In this document: in pieces, positions 8,167-17,405 of the stretch
How the letters are laid out: every line of letters starts with the position of its first letter
How positions within the stretch are numbered: the first letter of the stretch is position 1
Assembly: GCA_017481065.1 (NCBI GenBank)
Contig: JAFUPT010000114.1
Coordinates: 1-62,930 of the forward strand
Source of the DNA: Clostridia bacterium
GTDB taxonomy: Bacteria > Bacillota_A > Clostridia > Christensenellales > Aristaeellaceae
DNA length: 62,930 nucleotides
Reading direction: 5' to 3'
The notes under the pieces: generated by a model
Database searches by the model: none
Seen by the model: the letters and a program-made list of their open reading frames with translations, nothing else
What the model was told of the DNA's origin: nothing
Translations under genes and position numbers: made by a program

Positions 8167-8947
8167 CAATATGAAGATCGATAAGCTGGGCCGGGACGCC
8201 TACAACGCGCATGTGCAGGCCAATGATTTCGGCCGCCGCGGCAAGGTTGCCGATGCGAGGGCGAAATATAATGAAGCGATGCAGCTCTACGGCAAGGCTT
8301 ACGAGGCCGGCTGCCGCAAGAGCGGGATTTTGATTTCTTATTCCGTGCTGCTGATGCGCTTCGGCGAATTTGAGCGCGCCCGTGAGCTGATGAAGGAAAT
8401 CAGCGCCAACGGTGGCCTGAGCGAGGAATCCCACTTTGAACTACGGGTAAATTATTCCATCTGCCTGTGGCGGCTGGGCATCCTGGACAAGGCCATCGAT
8501 ACCATTCGCTACGCCGGCAAGCATGCCAAGAACAGCTCCTATTATTCCGGACTGTGCACCTTCCTGGTGGAGCTGGCGGGCCGGAGCGGTGAACTGGCGG
8601 ATTTCGAGGAGGCCCGCGTGGTGCTGGACGAGGCCATGGAGTATGACGATGAGGATGCATCCACCCTCGACAGCTACGGCGAGTATTACCGCCAGCAGGC
8701 CATCTGGGCGCAGAAGCGGGGCGAGGACTTCGCGGAGCTGCGCAAGACCAGCATCGATTTCTTCGAGCGCGCCCACAAGGCCAAGCCCAGCCAGATTACC
8801 ACGCTCCATGCCCTCGCAAGGTACTGCATTGAGGATGGGGACAAGGCCCGCGCCGCCCAGCTGCTGGACAAGGCGATCATGCATTACAGTTCGAAGGTGT
8901 GTCCCGTGAGCCTGGAGGAATTGAAGGCAATGAAGGCGGGGCTGTAA
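8153..8947 (+). CDS. Tetratricopeptide-repeat protein
   Basis: 264 residues made almost wholly of TPR-like helical pairs: EAMQLYGKAYEAG, FGEFERARELMKEI, LGILDKAIDTIRYA, FEEARVVLDEAMEY, DGDKARAAQLLDKAI. There is no signal peptide or membrane segment, so it is probably a cytoplasmic scaffold. The ATG lies inside the end of the exonuclease gene (14-base overlap), with GGAGG nearby, which points to coupled translation and a shared task. No more specific function can be assigned. Confidence 0.78.
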   Translation: MGFFDNMKIDKLGRDAYNAHVQANDFGRRGKVADARAKYNEAMQLYGKAYEAGCRKSGILISYSVLLMRFGEFERARELMKEISANGGLSEESHFELRVNYSICLWRLGILDKAIDTIRYAGKHAKNSSYYSGLCTFLVELAGRSGELADFEEARVVLDEAMEYDDEDASTLDSYGEYYRQQAIWAQKRGEDFAELRKTSIDFFERAHKAKPSQITTLHALARYCIEDGDKARAAQLLDKAIMHYSSKVCPVSLEELKAMKAGL

Positions 8948-9083
8948 GGGGAGGCACCGGATTACACTGGGGCGCCGCTTCCGGGACCCTGATCAAGGGC
9001 AGTGGTGCTGATGTTTTCAAATTTCCGGTTTGAAAACCAGCCGGCTTTGCCGTCCCTGGTTCCCTTGAAAAATCCCTTAAATC

Positions 9084-9112
9084 AAAAATCGACCCATTAT
9101 GGGTCGATTTTT
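9084..9112. terminator. Bidirectional intrinsic terminator
   Basis: AAAAATCGACCC and its complement around an ATTAT loop, with a T-run on the plus strand and A-run mirror on the other. It serves the TPR gene and htrA, which converge here. Confidence 0.88.
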
Positions 9113-9118
9113 TTATTG

Positions 9119-9158
9119 CGGAGGGCTCCGAGGGGAATGATTTCCCTAGATGTTCCCT
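9119..9158 (-). repeat. 3'-UTR hairpin element, htrA side
   Basis: On the minus strand, directly after the htrA stop: GGGAAATCATTCCC hairpin, then AGCCCTCCGC, then the terminator. This is a short, slightly degenerate copy of the hairpin-ladder family described in the findings. Confidence 0.6.
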
Positions 9159-9159
9159 G

Positions 9160-10257
9160 TCAATCCAGCATTTCCAGCTTCACGGTGAGGGTGAGTTCCT
9201 GGTAATCGCCGGTGAGTTCGCCGCTGGCATCGTAGTAGCGGTAGATTTTGAGGGTGACCTTGTCTCCTGCCTGGCACTTATCCAGCTCGGAGAGCAGTTC
9301 CATGTAGCTGCGGATGCGCACGCCGTTGATTTCGGTGATGACATCGCCCACCTGGATTCCGGCCTTGGCGGAGGGGCTGTTTTCCTCTACGGTGAAAACC
9401 TGCGCGCCGATGGGCGGATACTTGCGCATGGGCTCTTCGGGGCCGTCGATATCGGATACGGTGATGCCGAGGCGGGGGCGGGTGACGCTGCCGGTATCGA
9501 TGATCTGCTCGATCAGGGGCTTGACGGTGTTGATGGGCACGCAGAAGCCCAGCCCCTCAAAGACGGCGGAATTGTAGCCGAGGGTGGGGACGCCCACCAG
9601 CTCGCCGGCGCTGTTGAGCAGCGCGCCGCCGGAATTGCCGAAGTTGATGGCTGCGTCGGTCTGGATGAGGCCGGGATTGCGGCTGAAGTTGCCGGCGTTG
9701 ATGCCGTCGCGCTCCAGGCCGGAGATGATGCCTGCGGTCACGGTGCCGGAGAGCAGCTTTTCCGCAGTGCCGGGATTGCCGATGCAGATGGCCAGTTCGC
9801 CGATGCGCAGGGCATCGGAATCGCCGAGGGCGATGGGTTCCACGCCTGCGGGCACGGCATCTTCGAAGCGGAGCACGGCCATATCGGTGCCATCATCCCG
9901 GCCCACGAGGGTGGCGAGCATGATTTCGCCGCTGAGCCATTCGATGGTGAAGATTTCGCCCTCCTCCACCACATGGTTGTTGGTGAGGATATAACCGCCG
10001 GGACCATCGCTGGCTGCGCGGAAATAGCTGCCGGAGCCGGAACCCAGCACTTCCTCGGAGCTTACGCGGGTGACGGCATCCCAGTTCTGCGCCTTGCTGA
10101 CCACAGCCACGATGGCGGGGCGCACGCGGTCGGCGATATCCGGGATGGGATTTGCGGAAGAGAATACCACTTCGTAGCCCGGCGCCTGTTCTGCGGCTGC
10201 GAAACAGCCCAGAAGGAGCGCGGCGAGCAGCGCCAGGGCGCAGATTTTCTTTTGCAT
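9160..10257 (-). CDS. HtrA/DegP-type serine protease with PDZ domain
   Basis: Extracytoplasmic S1C serine protease for protein quality control, 365 residues. The start at 10257 opens a signal or anchor segment (KKICALALLAALLLGC) and has GAGG upstream. The catalytic triad is visible: His in TNNHVV (about residue 90), Asp in GTDMAVLRF (about 121) and Ser in NFGNSGGALL (about 205). One PDZ domain covers about residues 270-350 (SPSAKAGIQVGDVITEING). It lies 40 bases after the histidine kinase and appears to be the third gene of the response regulator-kinase operon, a linkage common in Clostridia. Confidence 0.92.
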   Translation of the reverse strand: MQKKICALALLAALLLGCFAAAEQAPGYEVVFSSANPIPDIADRVRPAIVAVVSKAQNWDAVTRVSSEEVLGSGSGSYFRAASDGPGGYILTNNHVVEEGEIFTIEWLSGEIMLATLVGRDDGTDMAVLRFEDAVPAGVEPIALGDSDALRIGELAICIGNPGTAEKLLSGTVTAGIISGLERDGINAGNFSRNPGLIQTDAAINFGNSGGALLNSAGELVGVPTLGYNSAVFEGLGFCVPINTVKPLIEQIIDTGSVTRPRLGITVSDIDGPEEPMRKYPPIGAQVFTVEENSPSAKAGIQVGDVITEINGVRIRSYMELLSELDKCQAGDKVTLKIYRYYDASGELTGDYQELTLTVKLEMLD

Positions 10258-10297
10258 GCTTGTTTTCCTCACTTTGCTTGATGTATCTTTTGCAAAA

Positions 10298-11776
10298 CTA
10301 TCGGGCGGGATTCGCCTCAATTTTCCGGGGTTCGGGTTCGGCTGCGGGCAGCAGGAAGGAAAATTCCGTGAAGCCGGGGCGGGAAAAGAGCTCGATCATG
10401 CTGCTGTGCTGCTGCAGGATATTTTTGCAGATGGAGAGGCCGAGGCCGGTGCCCATGCCGGCGGTGTGGGCCTTATCCGCCTTGTAGAAGCGCTCGAGGA
10501 CGTGGGGCTGGTCCGCCTCGGAAATGCCGGGGCCGTTGTCCCGAACGATGAAGCGCACGAACCTGTCCTCCTGCACGGTGCTGAGGGTGAGCACGCTGCC
10601 TTCGCCGGTCATGAATTTCACGGCGTTATCCACGAAATTGCTCACCACCTGGTTGATGCGGCTCATATCGCCCAGCGCGCAGCAGGGATCGGCGGCAAAG
10701 CGGATATCCACATCAATGCCCTTTTCGGAGATGCGCTGCTCAAAGCTGATCAGGATGCGGCGCATCATTTCGTTGGCATCAAAGGGGGCGATGTGCATGG
10801 GAAACTTGCCGGATTCCAGGCGGCTGAGGTCCAGCAGATCGCGCACGAGATCGGTGAGGCGGTTGGTTTCGCTGAGCACCACCCGCAGGTAGCGCGGGCG
10901 GTCCTGATCGCCGATGGTGCCATCCAGCATGGCTTCGACATAGCCCTTTATGCTGGTCATGGGGGAGCGCAGCTCATGGGATACGTTTGCCACGAAGCTG
11001 CGGCGGGATTCCTCCAGCCCGGAGAGCTCGCTGGCCATGCGGTTGATGGAATGGCCCAGCTGCTCCAGCTCGCCGCCGCAGTGCAGCTCCACCCGGCGGG
11101 AGAGGTCGCCCCGGGTGAAGGCGCGCACGGCGCCCTCGATTTCCCGGATGGGATTGGTTTGGCTGCGGGCAACCAGGAAGGCCAGGATCACGCCCAGCAG
11201 CAGGGATACGCCTGCCGGGAACATGGCCACGGGCAGGGTTTCCCAGATATGCACTTCCAGCTGGTCGTTGGGGATATGCAGGAGCACCGCGCCCACAACG
11301 CGGCCATCGGAATAGGTCCAGGGCACGCCGATGGTGACGATATGATCGCCCAGTTCATCAAAGAGCCCGGTTACGCGAATCTCCTGGCCGGACTGCACAA
11401 TGCCCAGCTGCTGGCTCACGGCCTCCGTGGCAATGCCCTCGGATGTATTCCAGCTGCGGTCCATGTACTGGATCGTGGCGGAATTGGAGTTGTAGGATAC
11501 GAGCCAGATATCGGCGTTGTAGCGGTCGTAGATATCGGCGATCTTTTCATTGATGAGCCATTGGATGGTGTTGTTGCTGCGCACAAGGTTCAGCTGGTTC
11601 AGCTGCTCCATGTACTGCGCCACCTGGCGGGCCTGCATGCGCACCTCGGTTTCATAGGTTTCCCGGGCCTGGGCGCTTTGGATGGTTACCAGCATGGCGG
11701 AAAAGAGCATTACCGTGACCAGGATGACCGCCATGATGGAGGCGAACATGCGCCAGAATAATCCGCTGCTGCGCAT
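10298..11776 (-). CDS. Membrane sensor histidine kinase, PhoR-like
   Basis: 492 residues. The first transmembrane helix covers 11-33, an extracytoplasmic sensor about 34-185, the second helix about 187-207, then HAMP (NPIREIEGAVRAFTRGDLSRRV). The HisKA box is FVANVSHELRSPMTSIKGYVE (phospho-His near 270) and the ATPase domain carries NAVKF, DNGPGIS and GTGLGLSI. All catalytic boxes are intact. GAGGTGA precedes the ATG, which lies three bases after the response-regulator stop. The PhoR assignment rests on the Pho box before the operon and on the pst genes 8 kb away; the sensor domain alone would not decide it. Confidence 0.88.
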   Translation of the reverse strand: MRSSGLFWRMFASIMAVILVTVMLFSAMLVTIQSAQARETYETEVRMQARQVAQYMEQLNQLNLVRSNNTIQWLINEKIADIYDRYNADIWLVSYNSNSATIQYMDRSWNTSEGIATEAVSQQLGIVQSGQEIRVTGLFDELGDHIVTIGVPWTYSDGRVVGAVLLHIPNDQLEVHIWETLPVAMFPAGVSLLLGVILAFLVARSQTNPIREIEGAVRAFTRGDLSRRVELHCGGELEQLGHSINRMASELSGLEESRRSFVANVSHELRSPMTSIKGYVEAMLDGTIGDQDRPRYLRVVLSETNRLTDLVRDLLDLSRLESGKFPMHIAPFDANEMMRRILISFEQRISEKGIDVDIRFAADPCCALGDMSRINQVVSNFVDNAVKFMTGEGSVLTLSTVQEDRFVRFIVRDNGPGISEADQPHVLERFYKADKAHTAGMGTGLGLSICKNILQQHSSMIELFSRPGFTEFSFLLPAAEPEPRKIEANPAR

Positions 11777-11779
11777 GGC

Positions 11780-12466
11780 TTATTTCACCTCGAACTTATA
11801 GCCCACGCCCCAGACGGTTTTGATCATCCAGCCCAGCTTTTCGCCATCGGTGAGCTTCTCGCGCAGGCGCTTCACATGCACATCCACGGTGCGGGAATCG
11901 CCGAAATAATCATAGCCCCACACCTGCTCCAGCAGCTGTTCCCGGGTGAAAACCATGCCGGGATGGCTGGCGAGGAAATGCAAAAGCTCCAGCTCCTTGG
12001 GCGGCATTTCCAGCTCGCGGCCCATATACATCACCGTGTACTGGTTGATATTGATGGTGAGGCCGGGGAACACCAGCTCCCGGTCCGGCGCTTCGGCAGC
12101 CTGGAAGCGGCGGGAAACGGCCTTGATGCGGGCCACCAGCTCCTTCATATCGAAGGGCTTGGCCACATAATCATCCGCGCCCAGCTCGAGACCGAGCACC
12201 TTATCAAAGGTTTCATCCTTGGCGGTGAGCATGATGATGGGGATATTGGAAACCTTGCGCACCTCGCGGCACACCTGCCAGCCATCCATGCCGGGAAGCA
12301 TGATATCCAGCAGCATGAGGTTCGGCGGAGAGGATTTGAACATCTTCAGGGCTTCATCGCCGCGGGTGGCCATTGCGACCTCGAAGCCTTCCTTTTCCAG
12401 ATAGAGGTTGAGCAGCTGGCGGATGTTGGGATCATCGTCCACCAGCAGAATTTTCAGCGTTGACAT
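11780..12466 (-). CDS. OmpR/PhoB-family response regulator, PhoP-like
   Basis: 228 residues. The receiver domain (1-120) has the acidic pair DDDPN, the phosphorylation Asp in LLDIMLPGMDGW and the switch Lys in KPFDMKEL. The winged-helix DNA-binding domain (130-228) ends with the OmpR hallmark SRTVDVHVKRLREKL and VWGVGYKFEV. The start at 12466 is chosen for AAAGGAG upstream; a longer frame lacks a ribosome site. It forms an operon with the kinase and HtrA. Three TTCA direct repeats at 11-bp spacing upstream are typical binding sites of PhoB/PhoP, so autoregulation is likely. Confidence 0.9.
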   Translation of the reverse strand: MSTLKILLVDDDPNIRQLLNLYLEKEGFEVAMATRGDEALKMFKSSPPNLMLLDIMLPGMDGWQVCREVRKVSNIPIIMLTAKDETFDKVLGLELGADDYVAKPFDMKELVARIKAVSRRFQAAEAPDRELVFPGLTININQYTVMYMGRELEMPPKELELLHFLASHPGMVFTREQLLEQVWGYDYFGDSRTVDVHVKRLREKLTDGEKLGWMIKTVWGVGYKFEVK

Positions 12467-12495
12467 AGCCAGATACTCCTTTCGGTACAATTGAC

Positions 12496-12538
12496 AGCAT
12501 AGCACCCAGCCGTGAACCGGGAATGAACGAATTGTGAA
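12496..12538 (-). promoter_or_regulatory. Pho box and promoter of the two-component operon
   Basis: On the minus strand TTCACA (12533-12538), TTCATT (12522-12527) and TTCACG (12511-12516) recur at exactly 11-bp steps. An extended -10 (TGC-TATGCT, 12496-12501) follows nine bases later. The repeats occupy the -35 position, the classical layout of a PhoB/PhoP-activated promoter. Confidence 0.7.
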
Positions 12539-12551
12539 TAATATGGGGGAA

Positions 12552-12666
12552 GGGGGATGTTGAGGGCGCTGCCCTCAAACTCCTGCCAAAGGACGCTGTC
12601 CTTTGGAAACCTGCTAGGGGCAATGATTTCCCCTGGACCCCTCTGTAAGCGCACTGCGTGCGCTAA
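12552..12666 (+). repeat. Hairpin-ladder element, plus-sense orphan copy
   Basis: Three hairpins in series: GAGGGC-GCT-GCCCTC (12562-12576), CCAAAGGAC/GTCCTTTGG (12586-12606) and AGGGG/CCCCT around CAATGATTT (12615-12634), then GGACCCCTCTG and a GCGCAC/GTGCGC hairpin (12647-12664). No plus-strand gene ends upstream; the left neighbour is the 5' end of the minus-strand response regulator. Confidence 0.75.
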
Positions 12667-12671
12667 AAATT

Positions 12672-12768
12672 TTCTGCGATGCGAAGCATCGCTGATTGGG
12701 GTTTCCAAAGGGAATCATTCCCTTTGGTCGGGGGGGCGGATAGCCCCCAACGTCTCTTGCCCCCGGCA
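12672..12768 (-). repeat. Hairpin-ladder element after mutS2
   Basis: Minus-sense, starting at the mutS2 stop: a GGGGGC/GCCCCC hairpin, then CCAAAGGGAA/TTCCCTTTGG (12705-12727), linker AAACCCCAATC, and a GCGATGC/GCATCGC hairpin (12676-12692). Together with the plus-sense copy it fills the whole 302-base gap between mutS2 and the response regulator apart from the latter's promoter. Confidence 0.75.
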
Positions 12769-15114
12769 TCACTTCATCGTGACGATGGTTACGCCGTCCT
12801 CGCCCTCACCGTAGCGGCCGAGGCGGAATTCCTTTACGGATTTTTGCTGCTTGAGGTGCTTGTGGATGCCTGCGCGCAGGATGCCGGTGCCCTTGCCGTG
12901 GATGATGCTCACAATTTTCAGGCGGTTCAGCACCGCGCCGTCGAGGAAGAGGTCCACGGCCATGAGCGCCTCCTCAAGGTTGCAGCCGCGCACATCGCAT
13001 TCGGTTTCCACCGGGCGCGCGCCGACCACCACGCGGTTGCCGGATTTGGGCTGCTTTTTGGGCTTGTCCGGCTCGGCGGTGCGCATATCCTTCAATTTGG
13101 CCTTGAGCTTGAGCGCGCCGGCCTGCACCTGGCATTCGCCCTGGGAATTGGGCAGGGAGAGGATTATGGCCTTGGCGCCGAGGTTGATAAGCTCCACCGT
13201 ATCGCCGATCTTCACTTCCTTGGGCGTTTCCCCGGCCTTGGGAGCGGAGGAAATCTGCTCGGAATTGGCATCGATGGCGCTCTGCAGCTGGGCGCGCAGG
13301 TTGTGGAGCTCGTGCTCCTTGAGCTCGCCCCGGTTCTTTTTCTTGAGCTCGGAGATCAGCTGTTCGGATTCCCGCTGGGCCTTCTGCAGGATGCGCTTGG
13401 CCTCGTCCTTGGCCTTGCGGATGTCCTTCTCCCGGTGGGCGGCGAGGTCCGCGCGGAGCTTTTCTGCTTCATCCTTGAGACGCTGGGTTTCGATGTGGGC
13501 CTCCTCGGCCAGCTTGCGCTCCTTCTCGGCAATCTGGCGGTGGTATTCGGCGTTGGCGATTACATCCTCGAAGCGCACCTGGTCCTTGGTGAGCTTTTCC
13601 TTGGCGCTGTCGATCAGCGCCTCGGGAAGGCCCAGCTTGCGGCTGATTTCAAAGGCGTTGGACTTGCCCGGCACGCCGATGGAGAGCCGGTAGGTGGGGC
13701 GGAGGGTTTCCACATTGAACTCCACGGAGGCATTTTCCACGCCGGGGGTGGAGAGGGCGAAGACCTTGAGCTCGCTGTAATGGGTGGTGGCCATGGTGCG
13801 CACCTTTTTCTCCAGCAGATGGTTCAGGATGGACATGGCCAGCGCCGCGCCCTCAGTGGGATCGGTGCCGGCGCCCAGCTCATCGAAGAGCACCAGGGAA
13901 TTGCCGGACACGTTATCCAGGATTTTCACGATGTTGGTCATGTGGCTGGAGAAGGTGGAGAGGGACTGCTCGATGCTCTGCTCATCGCCGATATCGGCGT
14001 AGATTTCATCAAAGATGGCGAGCTCCGAGCCGTAGGCGGCGGGAATCTGCATGCCCGCCTGGGCCATCAGGGAGAGCAGACCCACGGTTTTGAGGGTGAC
14101 GGTTTTGCCGCCGGTGTTGGGACCGGTGATTACGAGGGTGGTAAAATCCTGGCCGAGCCAGAGATTCGAGGGAACCACCTTCTCCGGATCGATCAGCGGG
14201 TGGCGGGCGCGGATCAGGTTTACCCGGCCCTCCTCGTTGAGCTTCGGCGGCACGGCATGCATGCTGCGGCCGAGGTTCGCCCGGGCGAAGATCATATCGA
14301 TTTCGGCCAGGGTTTCAAGGCTTTCGGAGATGAAGGCGGCGTCCGGGGAAATTTCCGCCGAGAAGGCGGCGAGGATGCGCTCGATCTCCGCCTTTTCCTT
14401 TACGGACCACTGCTTGAGTTCATTGCCCGCCTCGACAACGGCCATGGGCTCGATGAAGAGGGTGGAGCCGGTGCCGGACTGGTCGTGCACGATGCCGGGC
14501 ACATTGCCGCGGCATTCCGCCTTCACGGGAACGACGTAGCGGCCGTTGCGCATGGTGATGATCGCATCCATCAGGTATTTTGCGCTGGAGCCGCGCACGA
14601 TGGCGTTGAGCTTATCGCGGATGCGGTCGTTCAGGATGCGGATGTGGCGGCGGATATTGGCGAGATCGGCGCTGGCATGATCGCTGATTTCATCCTCGGA
14701 GAGGATGGCGTCGAAGATATCCTCCTCGAGGCGGCGGTTGGAATAGAGGGTCGCGCCCATTTCGGTGAGCAGCGGCGTGTCCTCCCGGTCGGTCACCAGG
14801 GCGCTGCGCACCAGGCGGCTGGCCTTCATGGCGTCGCCGATCTGCAAGATGGTCTTGGCGGACAGGGTGGAGCCGATCTGCGCCAGCTTCAAAAATTCGC
14901 GCACATCGCTGAAAGCGGCCATGGGATTGGAACCGTTGTAGGCGAGGATGGTGCCGGCTTCCTCGGTTTGCGCCTGCATGCGGCGCACGATGAAGGCGTC
15001 GCTGGAGGGCGCGAGGGAGAGCGCGCATTCCCGGCCCATATCGGTGATGGCGAAGGCGGCCATTCTTTCCCGGATTTTCGGGAATTCCAGCACGCGCAGG
15101 TTCTTTTCATTCAT
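12769..15114 (-). CDS. mutS2: MutS2 ATPase/endonuclease
   Basis: MutS2 protein of 781 residues, the usual length. In Firmicutes it acts on branched DNA and on collided ribosomes. The ATPase core carries Walker A GPNTGGKT (about residue 328), VLFDELGAGTDPTEG (Walker B and signature) and TTHYSELKVFA. A coiled coil follows (about 515-640). The C-terminal Smr nuclease domain has ECDVRGCNLEEA and IIHGKGTGILR (about 700-775). The N-terminal mismatch-recognition domain is absent, as expected for MutS2. It starts three bases after the U32 stop and is the last gene of zapA-U32-mutS2. Confidence 0.96.
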   Translation of the reverse strand: MNEKNLRVLEFPKIRERMAAFAITDMGRECALSLAPSSDAFIVRRMQAQTEEAGTILAYNGSNPMAAFSDVREFLKLAQIGSTLSAKTILQIGDAMKASRLVRSALVTDREDTPLLTEMGATLYSNRRLEEDIFDAILSEDEISDHASADLANIRRHIRILNDRIRDKLNAIVRGSSAKYLMDAIITMRNGRYVVPVKAECRGNVPGIVHDQSGTGSTLFIEPMAVVEAGNELKQWSVKEKAEIERILAAFSAEISPDAAFISESLETLAEIDMIFARANLGRSMHAVPPKLNEEGRVNLIRARHPLIDPEKVVPSNLWLGQDFTTLVITGPNTGGKTVTLKTVGLLSLMAQAGMQIPAAYGSELAIFDEIYADIGDEQSIEQSLSTFSSHMTNIVKILDNVSGNSLVLFDELGAGTDPTEGAALAMSILNHLLEKKVRTMATTHYSELKVFALSTPGVENASVEFNVETLRPTYRLSIGVPGKSNAFEISRKLGLPEALIDSAKEKLTKDQVRFEDVIANAEYHRQIAEKERKLAEEAHIETQRLKDEAEKLRADLAAHREKDIRKAKDEAKRILQKAQRESEQLISELKKKNRGELKEHELHNLRAQLQSAIDANSEQISSAPKAGETPKEVKIGDTVELINLGAKAIILSLPNSQGECQVQAGALKLKAKLKDMRTAEPDKPKKQPKSGNRVVVGARPVETECDVRGCNLEEALMAVDLFLDGAVLNRLKIVSIIHGKGTGILRAGIHKHLKQQKSVKEFRLGRYGEGEDGVTIVTMK

Positions 15115-15116
15115 AT

Positions 15117-17405
15117 TTATTCTGCTCCTCGGAAGTAGTGTCCCGTGGTGGTGTTCATTTCATCCAGCAGCGGCCACGCCGGATCGGCGCGGAAGTTTTC
15201 GCCGCAGATGGCCATTTTATGGAGGCGGACGACGGCCTCGATGGGATCGCCCTCATCCAGCAAAAGCAGCCAGCCCTCGCAGGCGGGCAGGGATTTGCGC
15301 AGCAGCATGAGCTTTGCGGAGTTTTTCAGCTGGATGACGCATCCGTTTTCCGTGGCGGTGCGGCGCAGGGGGAAGGAAGCGCCGGTGCGGTCGGCGAGGG
15401 ACTTTTGATTGATGGTTTCCCCGCAGGAATCGCAGCGGCGGCAGTCCCTGTGCTGGCCCCTGAGGCCCAGTGTTGCCCGGAGTGGGCAGTGGCGCAGGTG
15501 CATCAGCGGGATTGCGCCGTACACCGTGAGATGCCGCCTGCCGCCGAGGGCGTCGATCTGGGATTTGTTCAGCTCCAGCGAGGGAACATAGGCATCCATG
15601 CCCCAGTCCCGCATTTGTGCGATGGACAGGCCGTTGGCGAGGTTCAGGGATGCGCCGGCGATCCTTTCGCCCGGCCAGGCAAGGCCCAGCTGGCCAACGT
15701 TTGCGATGTAGCATCGATCGATCCGGGCGGCGTTTTCATTTGCCCAGCGGTGGAGGGTATTCAGGGAATCCTCCGCAAGCACCTGCGGCAGGGCGAGGCC
15801 GAAGCGATCCGGCAGGGTTTCCAGGGCGGCGTTCAGGGCGTCGATGCGCACATCCTCCGGGGCAAACACGGCCCTGTCCGCTCCGGCTTCGAGGGCGCGG
15901 CGCAAGATTTCCGGGTTGCCGCTCTGGGCGATGAGCTCGGGCGTTTTTCTGCCGGCGGGAGTGATCTCCGGCTGCTCCATGGGTCCGCAGGGGTGGGGAT
16001 CGCCGAAGCGGGCTTCAAAGAGCTTCTCCACCGCGATGCGGCGCAGGGCGTTCAGCGCGGAGACGGGCAAGTAGGCCATATGGTCGATTTCTGCCGCGTA
16101 GTTTCGGATATAAAAGGGCGTATCGCCCAGCTTTTCCAGCTGGCTGCGGATGCGATCCGGGTCTGCGGGGCGGTTCTGGGCCTGCTGCACGGTTTCGCCT
16201 TCGGCAGAAACGCTGCGGGCGCCATCGGAGATTTCGATGGCTGCCGGGGAGCCGACCTTCAGCTGAAGGGAGATATCCACCGGGAACTTCTTCTTTTCCC
16301 CGATAAATTTCTCCCGCATATCCCGCATTTGGGCTTCGGAGACGAGGCGGACGAGCTTATCGCCCTTTTTCGCATTGGCAAAGCTGCCGCCCTTTACAGG
16401 GATATCCTCGCAGCCGGGGCGGCGCAGCACCAGCGCATCCTTGGGATCGAGCCGGGAGAAGAGCTGCACATCGCCGTTTCGTTTGCAAACGCCCACTTCC
16501 ACGCCGATGTGGTTCGGGCGGCTGTGGTACATGAGCTCGGCGTCGTTCACGCCGAAGCCGTAGCCCCGGGTGAAGCCGCCGCGGTTGAACATCTGGGCGA
16601 GCTCGCGCTTGGCGGATTCAAGGTCGAAATCCCTTTTGTCCAGCGCGGCGCGGTAGGCCGATGCGGCGAGGGCCACATATTCCGGGCGTTTCAAGCGGCC
16701 CTCGATCTTGAGGGAATCCGCGCCCGCCTGGATGAGGGCCTGGAGGCCGTCCAGCCCGCAGAGATCCTTGGTGGAGAGCAGGTAACCCTCCCTTTCATCC
16801 ATGCGGTATTTCATGCGGCAGGGCTGGGCGCAGAGGCCGCGGTTGCCGCTGCGGCCGCCGATCATGCTGCTGAGCAGGCACTGGCCCGAGCAGGATACGC
16901 AGAGCGCGCCGTGGACGAACACCTCCAGCTCCGCGCCGCGGTTTGCGCAGCGGGCAATTTCGGCATATTCCATCTCCCGGGCGAGCACCACGCGGGTGAA
17001 GCCCTGCTTTACCAGGAAATCCACACCCTGGGGATTGTGCACGGCCATCTGCGTGCTGGCGTGGAGGGGGAGGCTGGGAGCCATCTGGCGGATTGCCCGG
17101 GCCACGCCGAAATCCTGCACGATTACGCCGTCTGCGCCCGCGCGGCAGATTTCGGAGATGGTAGTTTCCAGCCGGGAAAGCTCATCCTGGCGCACCATGG
17201 TGTTGAGCGTGACATATACCTTCGCATCCCGGGCATGGCAGTAGCCGACGGCTGCATCCAGCTCGCCGCCGAAGTTATCCGCGCCCTTGCGGGCGTTGAA
17301 ATCGCCCGCGCCGAGGTAGACTGCATCCGCGCCGCACTGCACGGCGGCCACCATGGCGGGGGCGCTGCCGGCAGGGCAGAGGAGTTCAGGGAGCTTCATA
17401 TTCAT
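15117..17405 (-). CDS. Peptidase U32 family protein with C-terminal DUF3656-type region
   Basis: 762 residues. The N-terminal 400 residues are the U32 fold: LLCPAGSAPAMVAAVQCGADAVYLG at the start, FVHGALCVSCSGQCLLSSMIGGRSGNRGLCAQPCR near 165-195 with the conserved cysteines, and IEGRLKRPEYVA near 235. A long C-terminal region ends in a cysteine cluster (CPLRATLGLRGQHRDCRRCDSC). Bacterial U32 proteins characterised so far take part in RNA hydroxylation (RlhA, TrhP) and probably bind an iron-sulfur cluster, so peptidase may be a misnomer. The start overlaps the zapA stop by ATGA. The operon order zapA, U32, mutS2 is common in Clostridia. Confidence 0.88.
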   Translation of the reverse strand: MNMKLPELLCPAGSAPAMVAAVQCGADAVYLGAGDFNARKGADNFGGELDAAVGYCHARDAKVYVTLNTMVRQDELSRLETTISEICRAGADGVIVQDFGVARAIRQMAPSLPLHASTQMAVHNPQGVDFLVKQGFTRVVLAREMEYAEIARCANRGAELEVFVHGALCVSCSGQCLLSSMIGGRSGNRGLCAQPCRMKYRMDEREGYLLSTKDLCGLDGLQALIQAGADSLKIEGRLKRPEYVALAASAYRAALDKRDFDLESAKRELAQMFNRGGFTRGYGFGVNDAELMYHSRPNHIGVEVGVCKRNGDVQLFSRLDPKDALVLRRPGCEDIPVKGGSFANAKKGDKLVRLVSEAQMRDMREKFIGEKKKFPVDISLQLKVGSPAAIEISDGARSVSAEGETVQQAQNRPADPDRIRSQLEKLGDTPFYIRNYAAEIDHMAYLPVSALNALRRIAVEKLFEARFGDPHPCGPMEQPEITPAGRKTPELIAQSGNPEILRRALEAGADRAVFAPEDVRIDALNAALETLPDRFGLALPQVLAEDSLNTLHRWANENAARIDRCYIANVGQLGLAWPGERIAGASLNLANGLSIAQMRDWGMDAYVPSLELNKSQIDALGGRRHLTVYGAIPLMHLRHCPLRATLGLRGQHRDCRRCDSCGETINQKSLADRTGASFPLRRTATENGCVIQLKNSAKLMLLRKSLPACEGWLLLLDEGDPIEAVVRLHKMAICGENFRADPAWPLLDEMNTTTGHYFRGAE

